Source: Ampullimonas aquatilis | GTDB taxonomy: Bacteria; Pseudomonadota; Gammaproteobacteria; Burkholderiales; Burkholderiaceae_D | Assembly: GCF_049675895.1 (NCBI RefSeq) | Contig: NZ_CP183834.1 | Coordinates: 2,356,001-2,420,000 of the forward strand | Direction of reading: 5' to 3' | DNA: 64,000 bases | In this document: piece by piece, positions 45,271 through 54,067 of the stretch | Position numbering within the stretch: the stretch's first letter is position 1 | How the letters are laid out: each line of letters begins with the position of its first letter | Notes under the pieces: model-generated | Seen by the model: only the letters and a program-made list of their open reading frames with translations | Database searches by the model: none | Told to the model about the DNA's origin: nothing | Translations under genes and position numbers: made by a program

Positions 45271-46428
45271 ATGCTTTCAATGACCCGTGCCACCGGTACC
45301 TACGCAATTTCGACCACCCTGGGTGAGTCAGTGCGTGCGTTCGTTCCGCATTCTTTGCCACCGACTGCCCCAGTCTTGGAGACTGCTGTCTTCGCTGGCC
45401 TCAATCGCCAGGCAGAACTTGCGCTCGCACGTCTGGCTGGCGTGTCTGGATTGGTTCCGTCGGTGGACTGGCTACTGTACAGCGCCATCCGCAAGGAAGC
45501 CTTGCTCACCTCGCAGATTGAAGGGACCCAGGCCACGCTGACTGATTTGTTCGATGAAGAAGCGGGCTTCAAGGTAAGCAACACCGACGATGTGGAAGAG
45601 GTAACGAACTACCTCCGCACGTTCCGCTGGGTTCAAGATCAGTTACGTGACCCCAAAGGACTACCCATCAGTGTACGGCTGCTGTGCGATGCCCATCGCT
45701 TTCTGCTTGACGGTGCCAGAGGTGCTGGCAAACAGCCAGGAGAACTGCGCCGATCGCAAAACTGGATTGGTGGCACGCGCCCCGGCAATGCGGTATTTGT
45801 ACCACCACCGCCAGAGCGCGTAGCTGAATTGCTGGCCGACATGGAGCGATTCCTTCATGACACGGCGACCGATTTGCCACCCATGGTCAAGGTGGCGCTC
45901 ATTCACGCGCAATTTGAAACCATCCACCCTTTCCTTGACGGCAATGGGCGTATCGGCCGCCTGCTGATCGCAGCCTTGTTTGAACATTGGGGATTGTTGT
46001 CAGAGCCATTGATATACCTCAGCGGTTATCTGAAGCAACACCAAACTGAGTACTACCGTCGCTTGTCAGCTATCCGAACTGAAGGCGATTGGGAGTCATG
46101 GGTGACGTTCTTTCTGGAGGGGGTGGCAACCGCCGCAGGGGACGCCGAAAAGAACATCATTGAAGTAGCCACGCTCGTGGCAGCCGATCGCAAGCAGCTA
46201 TTGCAGTCATCCAAGGCCGGACCGGCAAGCTATCGGCTGTTCGAGATGCTGCCGATGATGCCGCGCTTCACAATTGAGCGCGTTCGCCAGCAATTGGAAA
46301 CCAGCTTCCCCACCGCTACTGCTGCAGTGAATGCGCTGGAGGACTTGGGCATTGTGACGGAGATGACAGGCCAAAAAAAGAACCGTAGCTACAGTTACCA
46401 AGCCTACGTTGAACTACTCTCCCGATGA
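45271..46428 (+). CDS. Fic-domain AMPylase with C-terminal winged helix
   Basis: A 385-residue Fic protein. The active-site loop HPFLDGNGRIGR begins at His219 and is complete. An inhibitory helix motif TSQIEG at 80-85 fits (S/T)xxxE(G/N), placing it in the class with an N-terminal inhibitor. Residues about 305-380 form a winged helix (FTIERVRQQLETSFPTAT, ALEDLGIVTEM), so the protein may bind DNA. It would transfer AMP to a target hydroxyl. Base composition is GC-richer than its surroundings. The gene is intact. Confidence 0.9.
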   Translation: MLSMTRATGTYAISTTLGESVRAFVPHSLPPTAPVLETAVFAGLNRQAELALARLAGVSGLVPSVDWLLYSAIRKEALLTSQIEGTQATLTDLFDEEAGFKVSNTDDVEEVTNYLRTFRWVQDQLRDPKGLPISVRLLCDAHRFLLDGARGAGKQPGELRRSQNWIGGTRPGNAVFVPPPPERVAELLADMERFLHDTATDLPPMVKVALIHAQFETIHPFLDGNGRIGRLLIAALFEHWGLLSEPLIYLSGYLKQHQTEYYRRLSAIRTEGDWESWVTFFLEGVATAAGDAEKNIIEVATLVAADRKQLLQSSKAGPASYRLFEMLPMMPRFTIERVRQQLETSFPTATAAVNALEDLGIVTEMTGQKKNRSYSYQAYVELLSR

Positions 46429-46623
46429 CAAACATCCGCAAGCCAATAGCATTCCATATGCATACATACATTAATTAGCTGCTTTAAAATGTGTTCAACC
46501 CTTCCTGAACAAGGAATATATAACCAAACCGGCCTCAGCACGCGCAACATTCCGAATCAGTAAATATCTCTGGTGCAGCGATCAGTGGTGACCGCTAATT
46601 TCCCAAACGGGAAACTTGAAACT

Positions 46624-46852
46624 ATGACATCCATTCGAACACCTCAACAACTCGCGCTCACACAGCCCCAATTGGCGATGGCTGCCCGAGTGGGCGTGCG
46701 CTTTTATCGTCGACCTCAAGGCCGGTAAGCCCACCGTATGACTGGAAAACGCGCTCAGAGTCATTCATGCTCTAGGTGGAGAGCTCCAGTTGATGGGATT
46801 ATCAGCAGTTGTGACCAACGATCAAAGTAAGCGCTCCGACGATAGTGCATGA
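46624..46852 (+). pseudogene. hipB: HipB antitoxin remnant
   Basis: Begins TSIRTPQQLALTQPQLAMAARVGVRF, where the helix between QQL and LTQ is deleted, then shifts frame. The other frame gives FIVDLKAGKPTV, a stop, and LENALRVIHALGGELQLMGL, the HipB/Xre-type end. The stop at 46850-46852 overlaps the hipA remnant. Dead DNA-binding antitoxin. Confidence 0.8.
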
Positions 46853-47882
46853 GCTGGTCGTCTGGCTATTTGCCGACTATGTCGGCACCTGATTACGCAG
46901 CAGTTCCAGGTATCTCGCCAAAATGACTTTGCGCCGCTGGACTTCATCAGTGGCGAATGTGCTGGGGCCGTGACTCTCTTAGCACCAAGGCAGGCGTTGT
47001 CGGTGTCGGGTGACAGTCAAGAAGTGCAATGGCTAAACGACGAAGCCGTTATTGCTCTGCTGGATGAGTTACCGCATCGGGTTACTCCTTCACAGCACGC
47101 CCAGCACTCACGTTCTGAAACTGGCTATTCACTCACGCTGTGGAAGATAGCGTTGCCAATGAAGCCTATTGCCTGGCATTGGCTGAGGCCATGCAGCTCA
47201 ACCAGCAAAATCGATAATTCACCGTGTGCTATGGGTCGCTCGTTTCTGCTCGTTGAGCGCTACGACCGCACGGTGGAGGCCCAAGGCCAGCAGCAACGTA
47301 TCCACCAGGAGGATTTCTGCCAGGCGCTAAGTGTTGTGCCTGAGATGAAGTACCAAAACGGAGGGGGCCTGATTTGGCCCAGTGTTTTGACCTGGTGCGT
47401 AGGGTGACACGCCCCAATGCATCGCACGTTTTGTGTCTGTTGGACTATGTGATATTTAATGCGTTGATCAGTAATCATGATGCGCATGCCAAGAATTTTT
47501 TATTGTTGCACACGGGTAAGGCCACTACCCTGGCACCACTCTGTATGACGCACTGTCAACTGCCGTGTACCCTTCACTGATGCAGAAGATGGCAATAAAA
47601 TTGGCAGCAAGGACGAGTTCAGCGAGGTTTGGATGCAGCACTGGGATCAGTTTACACAAAGTACCGGACTCAGTAAGGCTCAGGCCAAACTGAGCATTCT
47701 GGAAATCGCAAGATCACTGCCAACCACCGCGCGCAAACTCCAATCAACCACAGGACTCGGCATTTGCCAGCAATGCGGTGATTGAGAAGATCAGTGTTTT
47801 AATTGAGCAAGGCTGCGCACTGACAATTTGGCAGCTCACTGGTCCTGCTGGCTCTGGCAAATCCGATACAGACTGTGACTGA
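46849..47882 (+). pseudogene. hipA: HipA kinase toxin remnant
   Basis: Recognisable in pieces: ELVVWLFADYVGT, then a large gap, LITQQFQVSRQNDFAPLDFISGECAGAVTLL, FLLVERYDRTV, QRIHQEDFCQALSVVPEMKYQN, and in another frame FDLVRRVTRPN and ISNHDAHAKNFLLL (the kinase catalytic loop), then IARSLPTTARKLQST and a tail ending at 47880-47882. At least three frameshifts and an internal deletion remove activity. With hipB upstream this was a persistence-type toxin-antitoxin locus. Confidence 0.82.
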
Positions 47883-47994
47883 TTTGTGTCAATTTTCAGA
47901 AAACTATGATTTGATACCCATGTGTGACGTTGAAAACGATATACGGCAAGCATTGCAAGTCATTGATTAATAATAAGATGATAAATTTTTCCAC

Positions 47995-48041
47995 GACTTT
48001 TAATCCGTTTGTCGTGGGTTCGATCCCCGCACGTCCTACCA
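47995..48041 (+). other. 3' half of tRNA-Lys, putative attachment-site scar
   Basis: The sequence from GACTTTTAATCC runs through the T-arm (GTGGGTTCGATCCCCGC), the 3' acceptor strand and ACCA, matching the second half of a tRNA-Lys with a UUU anticodon. No D-arm or 5' acceptor strand precedes it; upstream is hipA debris. The break lies at the anticodon, a common tyrosine-recombinase crossover point. Confidence 0.8.
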
Positions 48042-48050
48042 ATATCTACA

Positions 48051-48080
48051 AAAAGCCCTGTTCTTGCGACAGGGCTTTTT
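48051..48080 (+). terminator. intrinsic terminator after the tRNA-Lys fragment
   Basis: Arms GCCCTGT (48055-48061) and ACAGGGC (48069-48075) with a 7-base loop, followed by five T. It is presumably the native terminator of the tRNA gene, which places the chromosomal side of the junction to the right. Confidence 0.85.
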
Positions 48081-48130
48081 GCTTTGAAGAACATAAAAAT
48101 AAATTTTCAAATCGGTCAATTGACCAAAAT

Positions 48131-48159
48131 AGAAAAGCCCGAAGACTTCGGGCTTTTCT
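48131..48159 (-). terminator. terminator of glnB
   Basis: Near-perfect palindrome with arms AGAAAAGCCCGAAG and its complement. T-rich arms on both strands allow termination from either side; it lies 26 bases after the glnB stop. Confidence 0.85.
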
Positions 48160-48184
48160 ATCAACAGGTCACCACAGCAAAAAC

Positions 48185-48523
48185 TTATAGTGCCTCAGTT
48201 CCTGCCTCACCGGTACGAATACGAATCGCCTGTTCAATATTGGTCACAAAAATTTTCCCATCACCAATTTTGCCGGTACGCGCCGCCTTTTCAATGACTT
48301 CAATGACTCGATCAACCACCTCATCACTGATCGCGATTTCCAGCTTGACCTTGGGAAGAAAATCGACGACGTATTCCGCACCACGATAAAGCTCGGTATG
48401 CCCTTTCTGACGACCAAAGCCTTTTACTTCTGTCGTAGTAATACCTGACACACCAATCTCGGATAAGGCCTCTCTCACTTCATCAAGCTTGAATGGCTTG
48501 ATGATGGCAGTTACTAATTTCAT
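48185..48523 (-). CDS. glnB: nitrogen regulatory protein P-II
   Basis: A 112-residue P-II signalling protein that reads 2-oxoglutarate and ATP/ADP and passes nitrogen status to its targets. It opens MKLVTAIIKPFKLDEVREAL, carries the T-loop with the uridylylation site Tyr51 (GAEYVVDFLP) and the B-loop TGKIGDGKIFV. No amtB follows, which favours GlnB over GlnK. Its own terminator lies downstream. Confidence 0.9.
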   Translation of the reverse strand: MKLVTAIIKPFKLDEVREALSEIGVSGITTTEVKGFGRQKGHTELYRGAEYVVDFLPKVKLEIAISDEVVDRVIEVIEKAARTGKIGDGKIFVTNIEQAIRIRTGEAGTEAL

Positions 48524-48651
48524 ATTTTTCGTCTCCTAGTAAACAGCGCTATTCTATATCGGGTGTCGCTAAAATTTTGTGAATCGATAAAATTGATCAA
48601 GCAGTGCCATTAAATGCCTCTTCAGCGTCAAGTCGCAGTGAAGTAGCGACT

Positions 48652-48765
48652 TTAATAAACCATAACCAAAGTACCAGTTGCCAACAGCAATATGATCACC
48701 AACAAACCGCCAATAGACTGAGCAAATAACTGACTGGTGTCACATCTTTCTAAACAGGTCGACAT
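48652..48765 (-). CDS. possible 37-residue membrane peptide
   Basis: An ATG at 48765, with AAGG 9 bases upstream, opens a short frame ending in one hydrophobic helix (GGLLVIILLLATGTLVMVY). Size and single helix suit a small membrane protein, but no homologue is known to me. A longer frame to 48903 runs through the tRNA terminator and is rejected. Confidence 0.3.
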   Translation of the reverse strand: MSTCLERCDTSQLFAQSIGGLLVIILLLATGTLVMVY

Positions 48766-48850
48766 TGTGTTGCCTTGGCGTTGCTTTGTTTGACACCATT
48801 GTGATGCTTTGACACAACCAGTATCAAAGAAAAATAATCTGACTAAAAAC

Positions 48851-48880
48851 AAAAAAGCCCAGTTATAAAAACTGGGCTTT
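48851..48880 (-). terminator. terminator of tRNA-Ser
   Basis: Read leftwards, arms GCCCAGTT and AACTGGGC are followed by six T. It lies about 85 bases downstream of the tRNA-Ser gene. Confidence 0.8.
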
Positions 48881-48961
48881 CGTTCAATTTCTTTTAATCT
48901 CATGCGCTATGATGGGTAGGAATCAAAGTTACCATCAAGAACTGCACAAACATTGATGTCC

Positions 48962-49051
48962 TGGCGGAAGCGGTGAGATTCGAACTCACGATGGGCTCGC
49001 ACCCACGCCGGTTTTCAAGACCGGTGCATTCAACCACTCTGCCACGCTTCC
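48962..49051 (-). tRNA. tRNA-Ser (UGA)
   Basis: A complete 90-base class II tRNA with encoded CCA. Acceptor GGAAGCG pairs with CGCTTCC; the anticodon stem CCGGT/ACCGG holds the loop CTTGAAA with anticodon TGA; a long variable arm and the T-arm TGAGTTCGAATCTCA are present. Confidence 0.97.
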
Positions 49052-49102
49052 TTGGAATCCCTAGTGCTGCATTGGGAATCGAAGATTATACAATTATTCT
49101 GA

Positions 49103-50332
49103 CTATTCGCGCAAAAAAAGCATCTGTAAATCATTCAAAAAACGCTGTCCTTGTACAGTTGGCACGACTTTTTGATGGTTTCGATAAATCAAACCACGCT
49201 TTTCAGCTTCATCCAGTTGTTTTTGAATGACTGAAAGGGACAAACCAGTCCGTTCGGCCCAGTCCGTCATGGCAAAACCATTCGTCAGCCTTAAAGCGTT
49301 GAGCATAAATTCAAATGGCAAATCTGCCGCACTCACTTCAAACTCTTCCTGTACGGGCTGTTGTTGGTTGATACCAGCTACATAGGCCTGAGGCTGCTTG
49401 AAACGCATTTGCCGCACGATACGATGTGGAAATGAAAGTTTACTATGCGCGCCGGCACCAATTCCCAAATAATCGCCGAACTGCCAGTAGTTGAGGTTAT
49501 GTCGTGCTTGCTGCCCAGGCTTGGCATAAGCAGAAACTTCATAGTGTTGATAACCAGCTTGATCCAGCCGCTCACCAATCATGTCTTGCATGGCAAAAGC
49601 CAGGTCATCATCAGGAATCTCGGGGGGATAGCGATGAAAATAGGTATTGGGCTCGATAGTGAGGTGATAAAGCGATATGTGCGGAGCTGCAAAGGATAGT
49701 ACCGTGGTGACATCGTGTGCGCATTGCTCAAGCGTTTGGCCAGGCAAGGCAAACATTAAATCGAGATTGCAATTTTCAAAGGTTTCGATCGCAAATTGGG
49801 CTGCGGCTTGCGCTTCTTGTGCGTCATGAATCCGCCCTAAGGCTTTGAGATGTTCAGTATTAAAACTTTGAATGCCCAGCGATAAACGGTTGACGCCCGC
49901 CGCTTTAAAACCTAGAAATTTTTCGAGCTCAAAAGTACCGGGATTGGCCTCCAGTGTTATTTCTGCATTGGCCTCCACCGTCACTCTGGCACGAACGGCG
50001 CTAAGCAGTCGATCCAGACCTGCAGCAGAAATCAGGCTGGGCGTACCCCCCCCCAAAAAAATGGTATGAATACGCCGCCCCCAAATCAGGGGCAAGGACA
50101 ACTCCAGATCGGTAATCAGTGCATCGATGTACTGATCTTCCGAAGCGCTTTCTTTATCTTCATGCGAATTGAAATCACAATAAGGACACTTGCGCACACA
50201 CCATGGCCAATGAATGTAGAGCGATAAGGGCAGCTGGGTGGTGATCTGAATTGCTCCAGGCCGATTGAACAGGGGCACAACTAGACTCGACGTATCAGAT
50301 GCAGATGACGATTGCGGAATTATGGGGATCAT
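49103..50332 (-). CDS. hemW: HemW-type radical SAM heme chaperone
   Basis: A 409-residue relative of coproporphyrinogen III oxidase. It has the radical SAM cluster in CVRKCPYCDF preceded by SLYIHWPW, the motif TIFLGGGTPSL and a C-terminal helical HemW domain ending in QKVVPTVQGQRFLNDL. HemW handles heme delivery to respiratory enzymes and lacks true CPDH activity. It starts about 30 residues earlier than usual (Ser/Pro-rich) with no clear ribosome site, so a later start is possible. Last gene of rph-rdgB-hemW. Confidence 0.9.
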   Translation of the reverse strand: MIPIIPQSSSASDTSSLVVPLFNRPGAIQITTQLPLSLYIHWPWCVRKCPYCDFNSHEDKESASEDQYIDALITDLELSLPLIWGRRIHTIFLGGGTPSLISAAGLDRLLSAVRARVTVEANAEITLEANPGTFELEKFLGFKAAGVNRLSLGIQSFNTEHLKALGRIHDAQEAQAAAQFAIETFENCNLDLMFALPGQTLEQCAHDVTTVLSFAAPHISLYHLTIEPNTYFHRYPPEIPDDDLAFAMQDMIGERLDQAGYQHYEVSAYAKPGQQARHNLNYWQFGDYLGIGAGAHSKLSFPHRIVRQMRFKQPQAYVAGINQQQPVQEEFEVSAADLPFEFMLNALRLTNGFAMTDWAERTGLSLSVIQKQLDEAEKRGLIYRNHQKVVPTVQGQRFLNDLQMLFLRE

Positions 50333-50464
50333 TTGGACTGAAAAATATACTCATCCGGAGTAAAAAATTGATGCCTGGGAAAGACCTATTTACTTACCTG
50401 AACAAAGAGAATATAAAAAATATCATCATTTCTTCGGGAGTATCCATCAAAAATGACTTGCCGA

Positions 50465-51082
50465 CTAAGCAGACAGTTTTTTCAATAAATCCTGCATCGC
50501 CAGAGCACGGTGAGAAAGCAGGTTCTTTTGTTCTGCCGTTAACTGGGCGGCGGTGACTTTCAGTGCTGGCAGATAGAACAAGGGATCATAGCCAAACCCA
50601 CCCTGCCCCAGTGGCGCCATCAGGAGTTCGCCATGCCAACGCCCTTCAGCAATCAAGGGAATTGGATCTTCAGCCGAGCGCACCAGCACCAAGGCACAAT
50701 AATAAAAACCACGCCGATCAGTATGCCCACTCATCGCGTCAAGCAATGCCGCATTATTGTTCGCATCTGATTTGTCATGACCAAACAAGGTGGCATAACG
50801 GGCCGATAAAACGCCGGGTGCACCGGCCAAGGCATTCATACACAAACCCGAATCATCTGCCAAGGCAGGCAAGCCCGTTTGCTGGGCTGCATGGCGCGCT
50901 TTGGCTAGGGCATTTTCGACAAAACTAGGATGTGGCTCTTCGGCTTCGGCCACATTGAATTGTGACTGCGTAAAAACCGCGATACCCAATGGCGCCAATA
51001 AGTGTTCAAACTCTCGCAACTTACCTTGGTTATTGGACGCAAGTACCAATTTTTGCAGGTTAACCTGTGCCGCTGATTGCAC
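50465..51082 (-). CDS. rdgB: dITP/XTP pyrophosphatase
   Basis: A 205-residue Ham1-family enzyme that removes dITP and XTP from the nucleotide pool. Motifs: LVLASNNQGKLREF at the N-terminus, ALADDSGL (catalytic Asp), PGVLSARYA and GQGGFGYDPLFYLP. GTG start with AGGA 9 bases before. It follows rph after 9 bases. Confidence 0.94.
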   Translation of the reverse strand: MQSAAQVNLQKLVLASNNQGKLREFEHLLAPLGIAVFTQSQFNVAEAEEPHPSFVENALAKARHAAQQTGLPALADDSGLCMNALAGAPGVLSARYATLFGHDKSDANNNAALLDAMSGHTDRRGFYYCALVLVRSAEDPIPLIAEGRWHGELLMAPLGQGGFGYDPLFYLPALKVTAAQLTAEQKNLLSHRALAMQDLLKKLSA

Positions 51083-51091
51083 GATTTAATC

Positions 51092-51841
51092 CTAACGACG
51101 ATTCAAAACCTGCTGTTGCAAGGCAATCAATTCTGTAATGCCCTGCTCGGCCAAGGCAAGCAAACTGTTCATTTCAGCTTTGGAAAAAGGTTTACCTTCA
51201 GCAGTACCCTGAATTTCCACGCAGCCACCTGTTCCGGTCATGACAATATTCATGTCGGTATCACAATTGGAGTCTTCCGCGTAATCCAGATCCAACACCG
51301 GCACCCCCTGATAAATACCCACCGAAATGGCTGCTACCTGATCCAATAATGGCGACTCCGTCAGCTTACCTTGTGCCAACAACCCTTGAATTGCCAGTTG
51401 CGCCGCCACGGATGCGCCCGTGATGCTGGCCGTACGTGTGCCACCATCGGCCTGAATGACGTCACAATCAAGATGAATAGTACGCTCACCCAGTTTGGTC
51501 AAATCCACCACAGCACGCAGAGAACGACCAATCAGGCGCTGAATTTCCTGTGTGCGACCACTCTGCTTGCCGCGAGCGGCCTCACGATCCATGCGACTAT
51601 GCGTAGAGCGAGGCAGCATGCCATATTCAGCCGTCAGCCAGCCCTGGTTTTGCCCTTTGAGAAAACCAGGCACCTTGTCTTCAACACTGGCCGTGCAAAT
51701 GACTTTGGTATCACCAAAAGAAACCAAGACTGAGCCTTCGGCATGTTTGGTATAGCCAGGCTCAATGGAGACTTGACGAAGTTGATTGGGAGTGCGTCCG
51801 GAAGGACGAGAAAAAGCGTTTTCGGTAAATGAGATTGACAT
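51092..51841 (-). CDS. rph: ribonuclease PH
   Basis: A 249-residue phosphorolytic 3' exoribonuclease that trims tRNA precursors. The opening SRPSGRTPNQLRQV, the phosphate-binding GRTQEIQRLIGRSLRAV and the acidic LDLDYAEDSNCDTDMN are all present. The ATG at 51841 fits the family; an upstream TTG would add four residues. First gene of the rph-rdgB-hemW run. Confidence 0.95.
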   Translation of the reverse strand: MSISFTENAFSRPSGRTPNQLRQVSIEPGYTKHAEGSVLVSFGDTKVICTASVEDKVPGFLKGQNQGWLTAEYGMLPRSTHSRMDREAARGKQSGRTQEIQRLIGRSLRAVVDLTKLGERTIHLDCDVIQADGGTRTASITGASVAAQLAIQGLLAQGKLTESPLLDQVAAISVGIYQGVPVLDLDYAEDSNCDTDMNIVMTGTGGCVEIQGTAEGKPFSKAEMNSLLALAEQGITELIALQQQVLNRR

Positions 51842-51957
51842 AATGCGAGCCAAATTTAAAACCGCATTATGCCGGATGGTGGACTAGCTAGCTTGAAACT
51901 AAAAAATAGAAATTACTGCATCGCAATCCGAACACCGAGCTTCGGTCAAAGAATGAT

Positions 51958-52878
51958 TTACGAAATTAAACGAATCGACTTTTGGATTGCCTGATTGATT
52001 TCGGCAATTGAGCGCTCGATCTCATCATCATCCAAAGCCAATGCCGTCATACCCTGCGGCAACTCAGCCTGCACGGTCGTCGAAAAAACACCTTTTGGCA
52101 TGGTTTGCGTGGTAATCGTCATTTCTTCCACGGTATCAGCAGCTGACTCCCACATCACGGCCAGGGCAGTCGTGTTATCCGCCTGTTCAGCGGCTTCGGC
52201 AATGGCCAGATCAATCAATTCTGGAATCGCCCGCACGATCGTACTGCGCGTCAATTTACGAGCCAGATCGTCTTCAGAAAGATAAGACCAGAAGCCATCA
52301 GAGCAAAGCAACAAGATATCGCCTGCATCCAGCAAAATCCGTTTACCAACATCAACCATTGGCAAGATGGGCGATCCTAGACAGTTATAAAGCTTGTTTC
52401 TATCCGGATGCGTAGAGCGCATCATTGGTGCAACCTTACCTTGCCGAATCAGATTTTCAAGTCGGGAGTGATCACTCGTGCGCGCTTTGACTTCGCCATT
52501 ACGCAACCAGTAAAAACGTGAGTCGCCAGCATGCGCATAATAACAATGGTTTTCCTGAATGACACAAGCCACCATGGTTGTGCGGGGACTTTCATTCATA
52601 TTATTGAGTTTGGCATAAGCACAAATGGCATCGTGCGCCGCCAGAAAACTTTGCTCAAGAAATCGCTCAGGATTTTTAATGCTTGGCTGCGCCTCATTCT
52701 GAAATAAAGAGGCAATCGTGCGCATCGCAATATCAGCCGCAACCTCGCCCTGGACGTGACCGCCCATGCCGTCAGCCAGCAGTAGCAGCAATGAATCCGA
52801 AGTGAAGCAGTACCCCATACGGTCCTGATTCATCTTCCTCGCGCCAAGTTTACTTTCCTGATAGATGGAAAATTTCAT
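51958..52878 (-). CDS. PP2C-type protein phosphatase
   Basis: A 306-residue Ser/Thr phosphatase. Metal-binding motifs QDRMGY, LADGMGGH and CSDGFW, then ADNTTALAVMW, run in PP2C order. A C-terminal extension of about 50 acidic residues (ALDDDEIERSIAEINQAIQ) is extra. Gene order shows that it counteracts the protein kinase encoded 51 bases upstream. Cytoplasmic. Confidence 0.9.
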   Translation of the reverse strand: MKFSIYQESKLGARKMNQDRMGYCFTSDSLLLLLADGMGGHVQGEVAADIAMRTIASLFQNEAQPSIKNPERFLEQSFLAAHDAICAYAKLNNMNESPRTTMVACVIQENHCYYAHAGDSRFYWLRNGEVKARTSDHSRLENLIRQGKVAPMMRSTHPDRNKLYNCLGSPILPMVDVGKRILLDAGDILLLCSDGFWSYLSEDDLARKLTRSTIVRAIPELIDLAIAEAAEQADNTTALAVMWESAADTVEEMTITTQTMPKGVFSTTVQAELPQGMTALALDDDEIERSIAEINQAIQKSIRLIS

Positions 52879-52929
52879 TTTGTTCTTATCAAATTAATAT
52901 CGTCTAGTCTCGCTTGAACAAACCCGCTA

Positions 52930-53958
52930 TCAAATCGCACTGGTATCTGTAGCAGACACCATCTCCTTATCGGCAAATTTACTACGATCAAAAATCGGCT
53001 TAAACTGAGTCAACACTTTTTTAACTTTATAAGGCAGACCAAACATTTGTTTGCGCTGTTTCAAATCCAATGCCTGTTCTCGCAAAATTTTCTGTAAAGA
53101 GAAAACACTTTGCGGACGCTTCAGAGGATCGAGCTCCAAACACCAGCGCACCAAGTCGATAAGCTCTTGAGAATAGGTTCCCTTGAGTCCATCCAGATTC
53201 TTTATCAACTTGTCATTTTTCAACCGTGCATTCGCTTCTTGAGCTGGCGTTGCCGTCATGCTCGCGTACATGCTCGCGCCAATACTATAAATATCAGTCC
53301 AAGGTCCTAAAATGGCATTTTTGGTATACAACTCAGGCGCAGCAAAACCTGGCGTATACATGGGCTGCAACTTTTCACCTTCGGTCATGATGGTTTGACG
53401 AGCCGCACCAAAATCCAGCAGCATGGGTGCACCATCATTTTTAAGATAGATATTGGCTGGTTTGAGATCAAGATGCAGCATCTTGTTGGTATGCACTTCG
53501 CGCAAACCATTCATGACTTCAAAAAATATCTTGCGAATCACGTTCTCAGGCAATATCTGTTTCTCACCACGATCCTTCAAACGCAAGATATATTCTTGCA
53601 GGGTCTTGCCAGACTCGTAATTCATGACCATATAGACAGTGTCATTGGCACGGAAGAAATTGAGAACACGCACCACATTAGGGTGGAAAATTCTGGCCAA
53701 AGCACGGCCTTCTTCAAAAAAACATTTCAACCCCAGGCGAAATGTCACCACATTCTCGGGCAACACAACGGGAGAATGCTCACCATCAATACGCACAGCG
53801 AGCGATCCAGGCAAATACTCCTTGAGCGCTACCCGATTACCCGTTTCATCAAGTGCCAGATAGACAATACTAAAGCCACCGCTAGCTATCTTCTTTACAA
53901 TACGATAACCATTGAGTTCTGTTCCATCTGGCAGTGCTGCATTTTTGGATTGAGACAT
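52930..53958 (-). CDS. Hanks-type Ser/Thr protein kinase
   Basis: A 342-residue soluble kinase. It has the Gly loop ASGGFSIVYLA, Lys46 in VALKEYLPG, the catalytic loop HLDLKPANIYL and DFGAARQT. The Arg of HRD is Leu, so it is a non-RD type and may not need activation-loop phosphorylation. No transmembrane or PASTA part is seen. It forms a kinase-phosphatase pair with the next gene, common in betaproteobacteria; targets are unknown. Confidence 0.92.
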   Translation of the reverse strand: MSQSKNAALPDGTELNGYRIVKKIASGGFSIVYLALDETGNRVALKEYLPGSLAVRIDGEHSPVVLPENVVTFRLGLKCFFEEGRALARIFHPNVVRVLNFFRANDTVYMVMNYESGKTLQEYILRLKDRGEKQILPENVIRKIFFEVMNGLREVHTNKMLHLDLKPANIYLKNDGAPMLLDFGAARQTIMTEGEKLQPMYTPGFAAPELYTKNAILGPWTDIYSIGASMYASMTATPAQEANARLKNDKLIKNLDGLKGTYSQELIDLVRWCLELDPLKRPQSVFSLQKILREQALDLKQRKQMFGLPYKVKKVLTQFKPIFDRSKFADKEMVSATDTSAI

Positions 53959-54067
53959 TTTTTGTTTTTGAGAGTCTATTGAGTTACATTGGATATAGAT
54001 TATCGGGACTTCTCTTTAAGTTTGCAGCCTTTTTACAATTCACAATAATAATTACGCCACAATTACT

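Noticed and set aside
47995..48041. Considered as a complete tRNA gene
   Set aside because: The 5' acceptor strand, D-arm and 5' side of the anticodon stem are missing.
48652..48903. 83-codon leftward frame near tRNA-Ser
   Set aside because: Its first half runs through the tRNA terminator hairpin; only the last 37 codons are kept as a doubtful gene.
53395..53982. Rightward 195-codon frame opposite the kinase gene
   Set aside because: It lies wholly antisense to a clear kinase with complete motifs.
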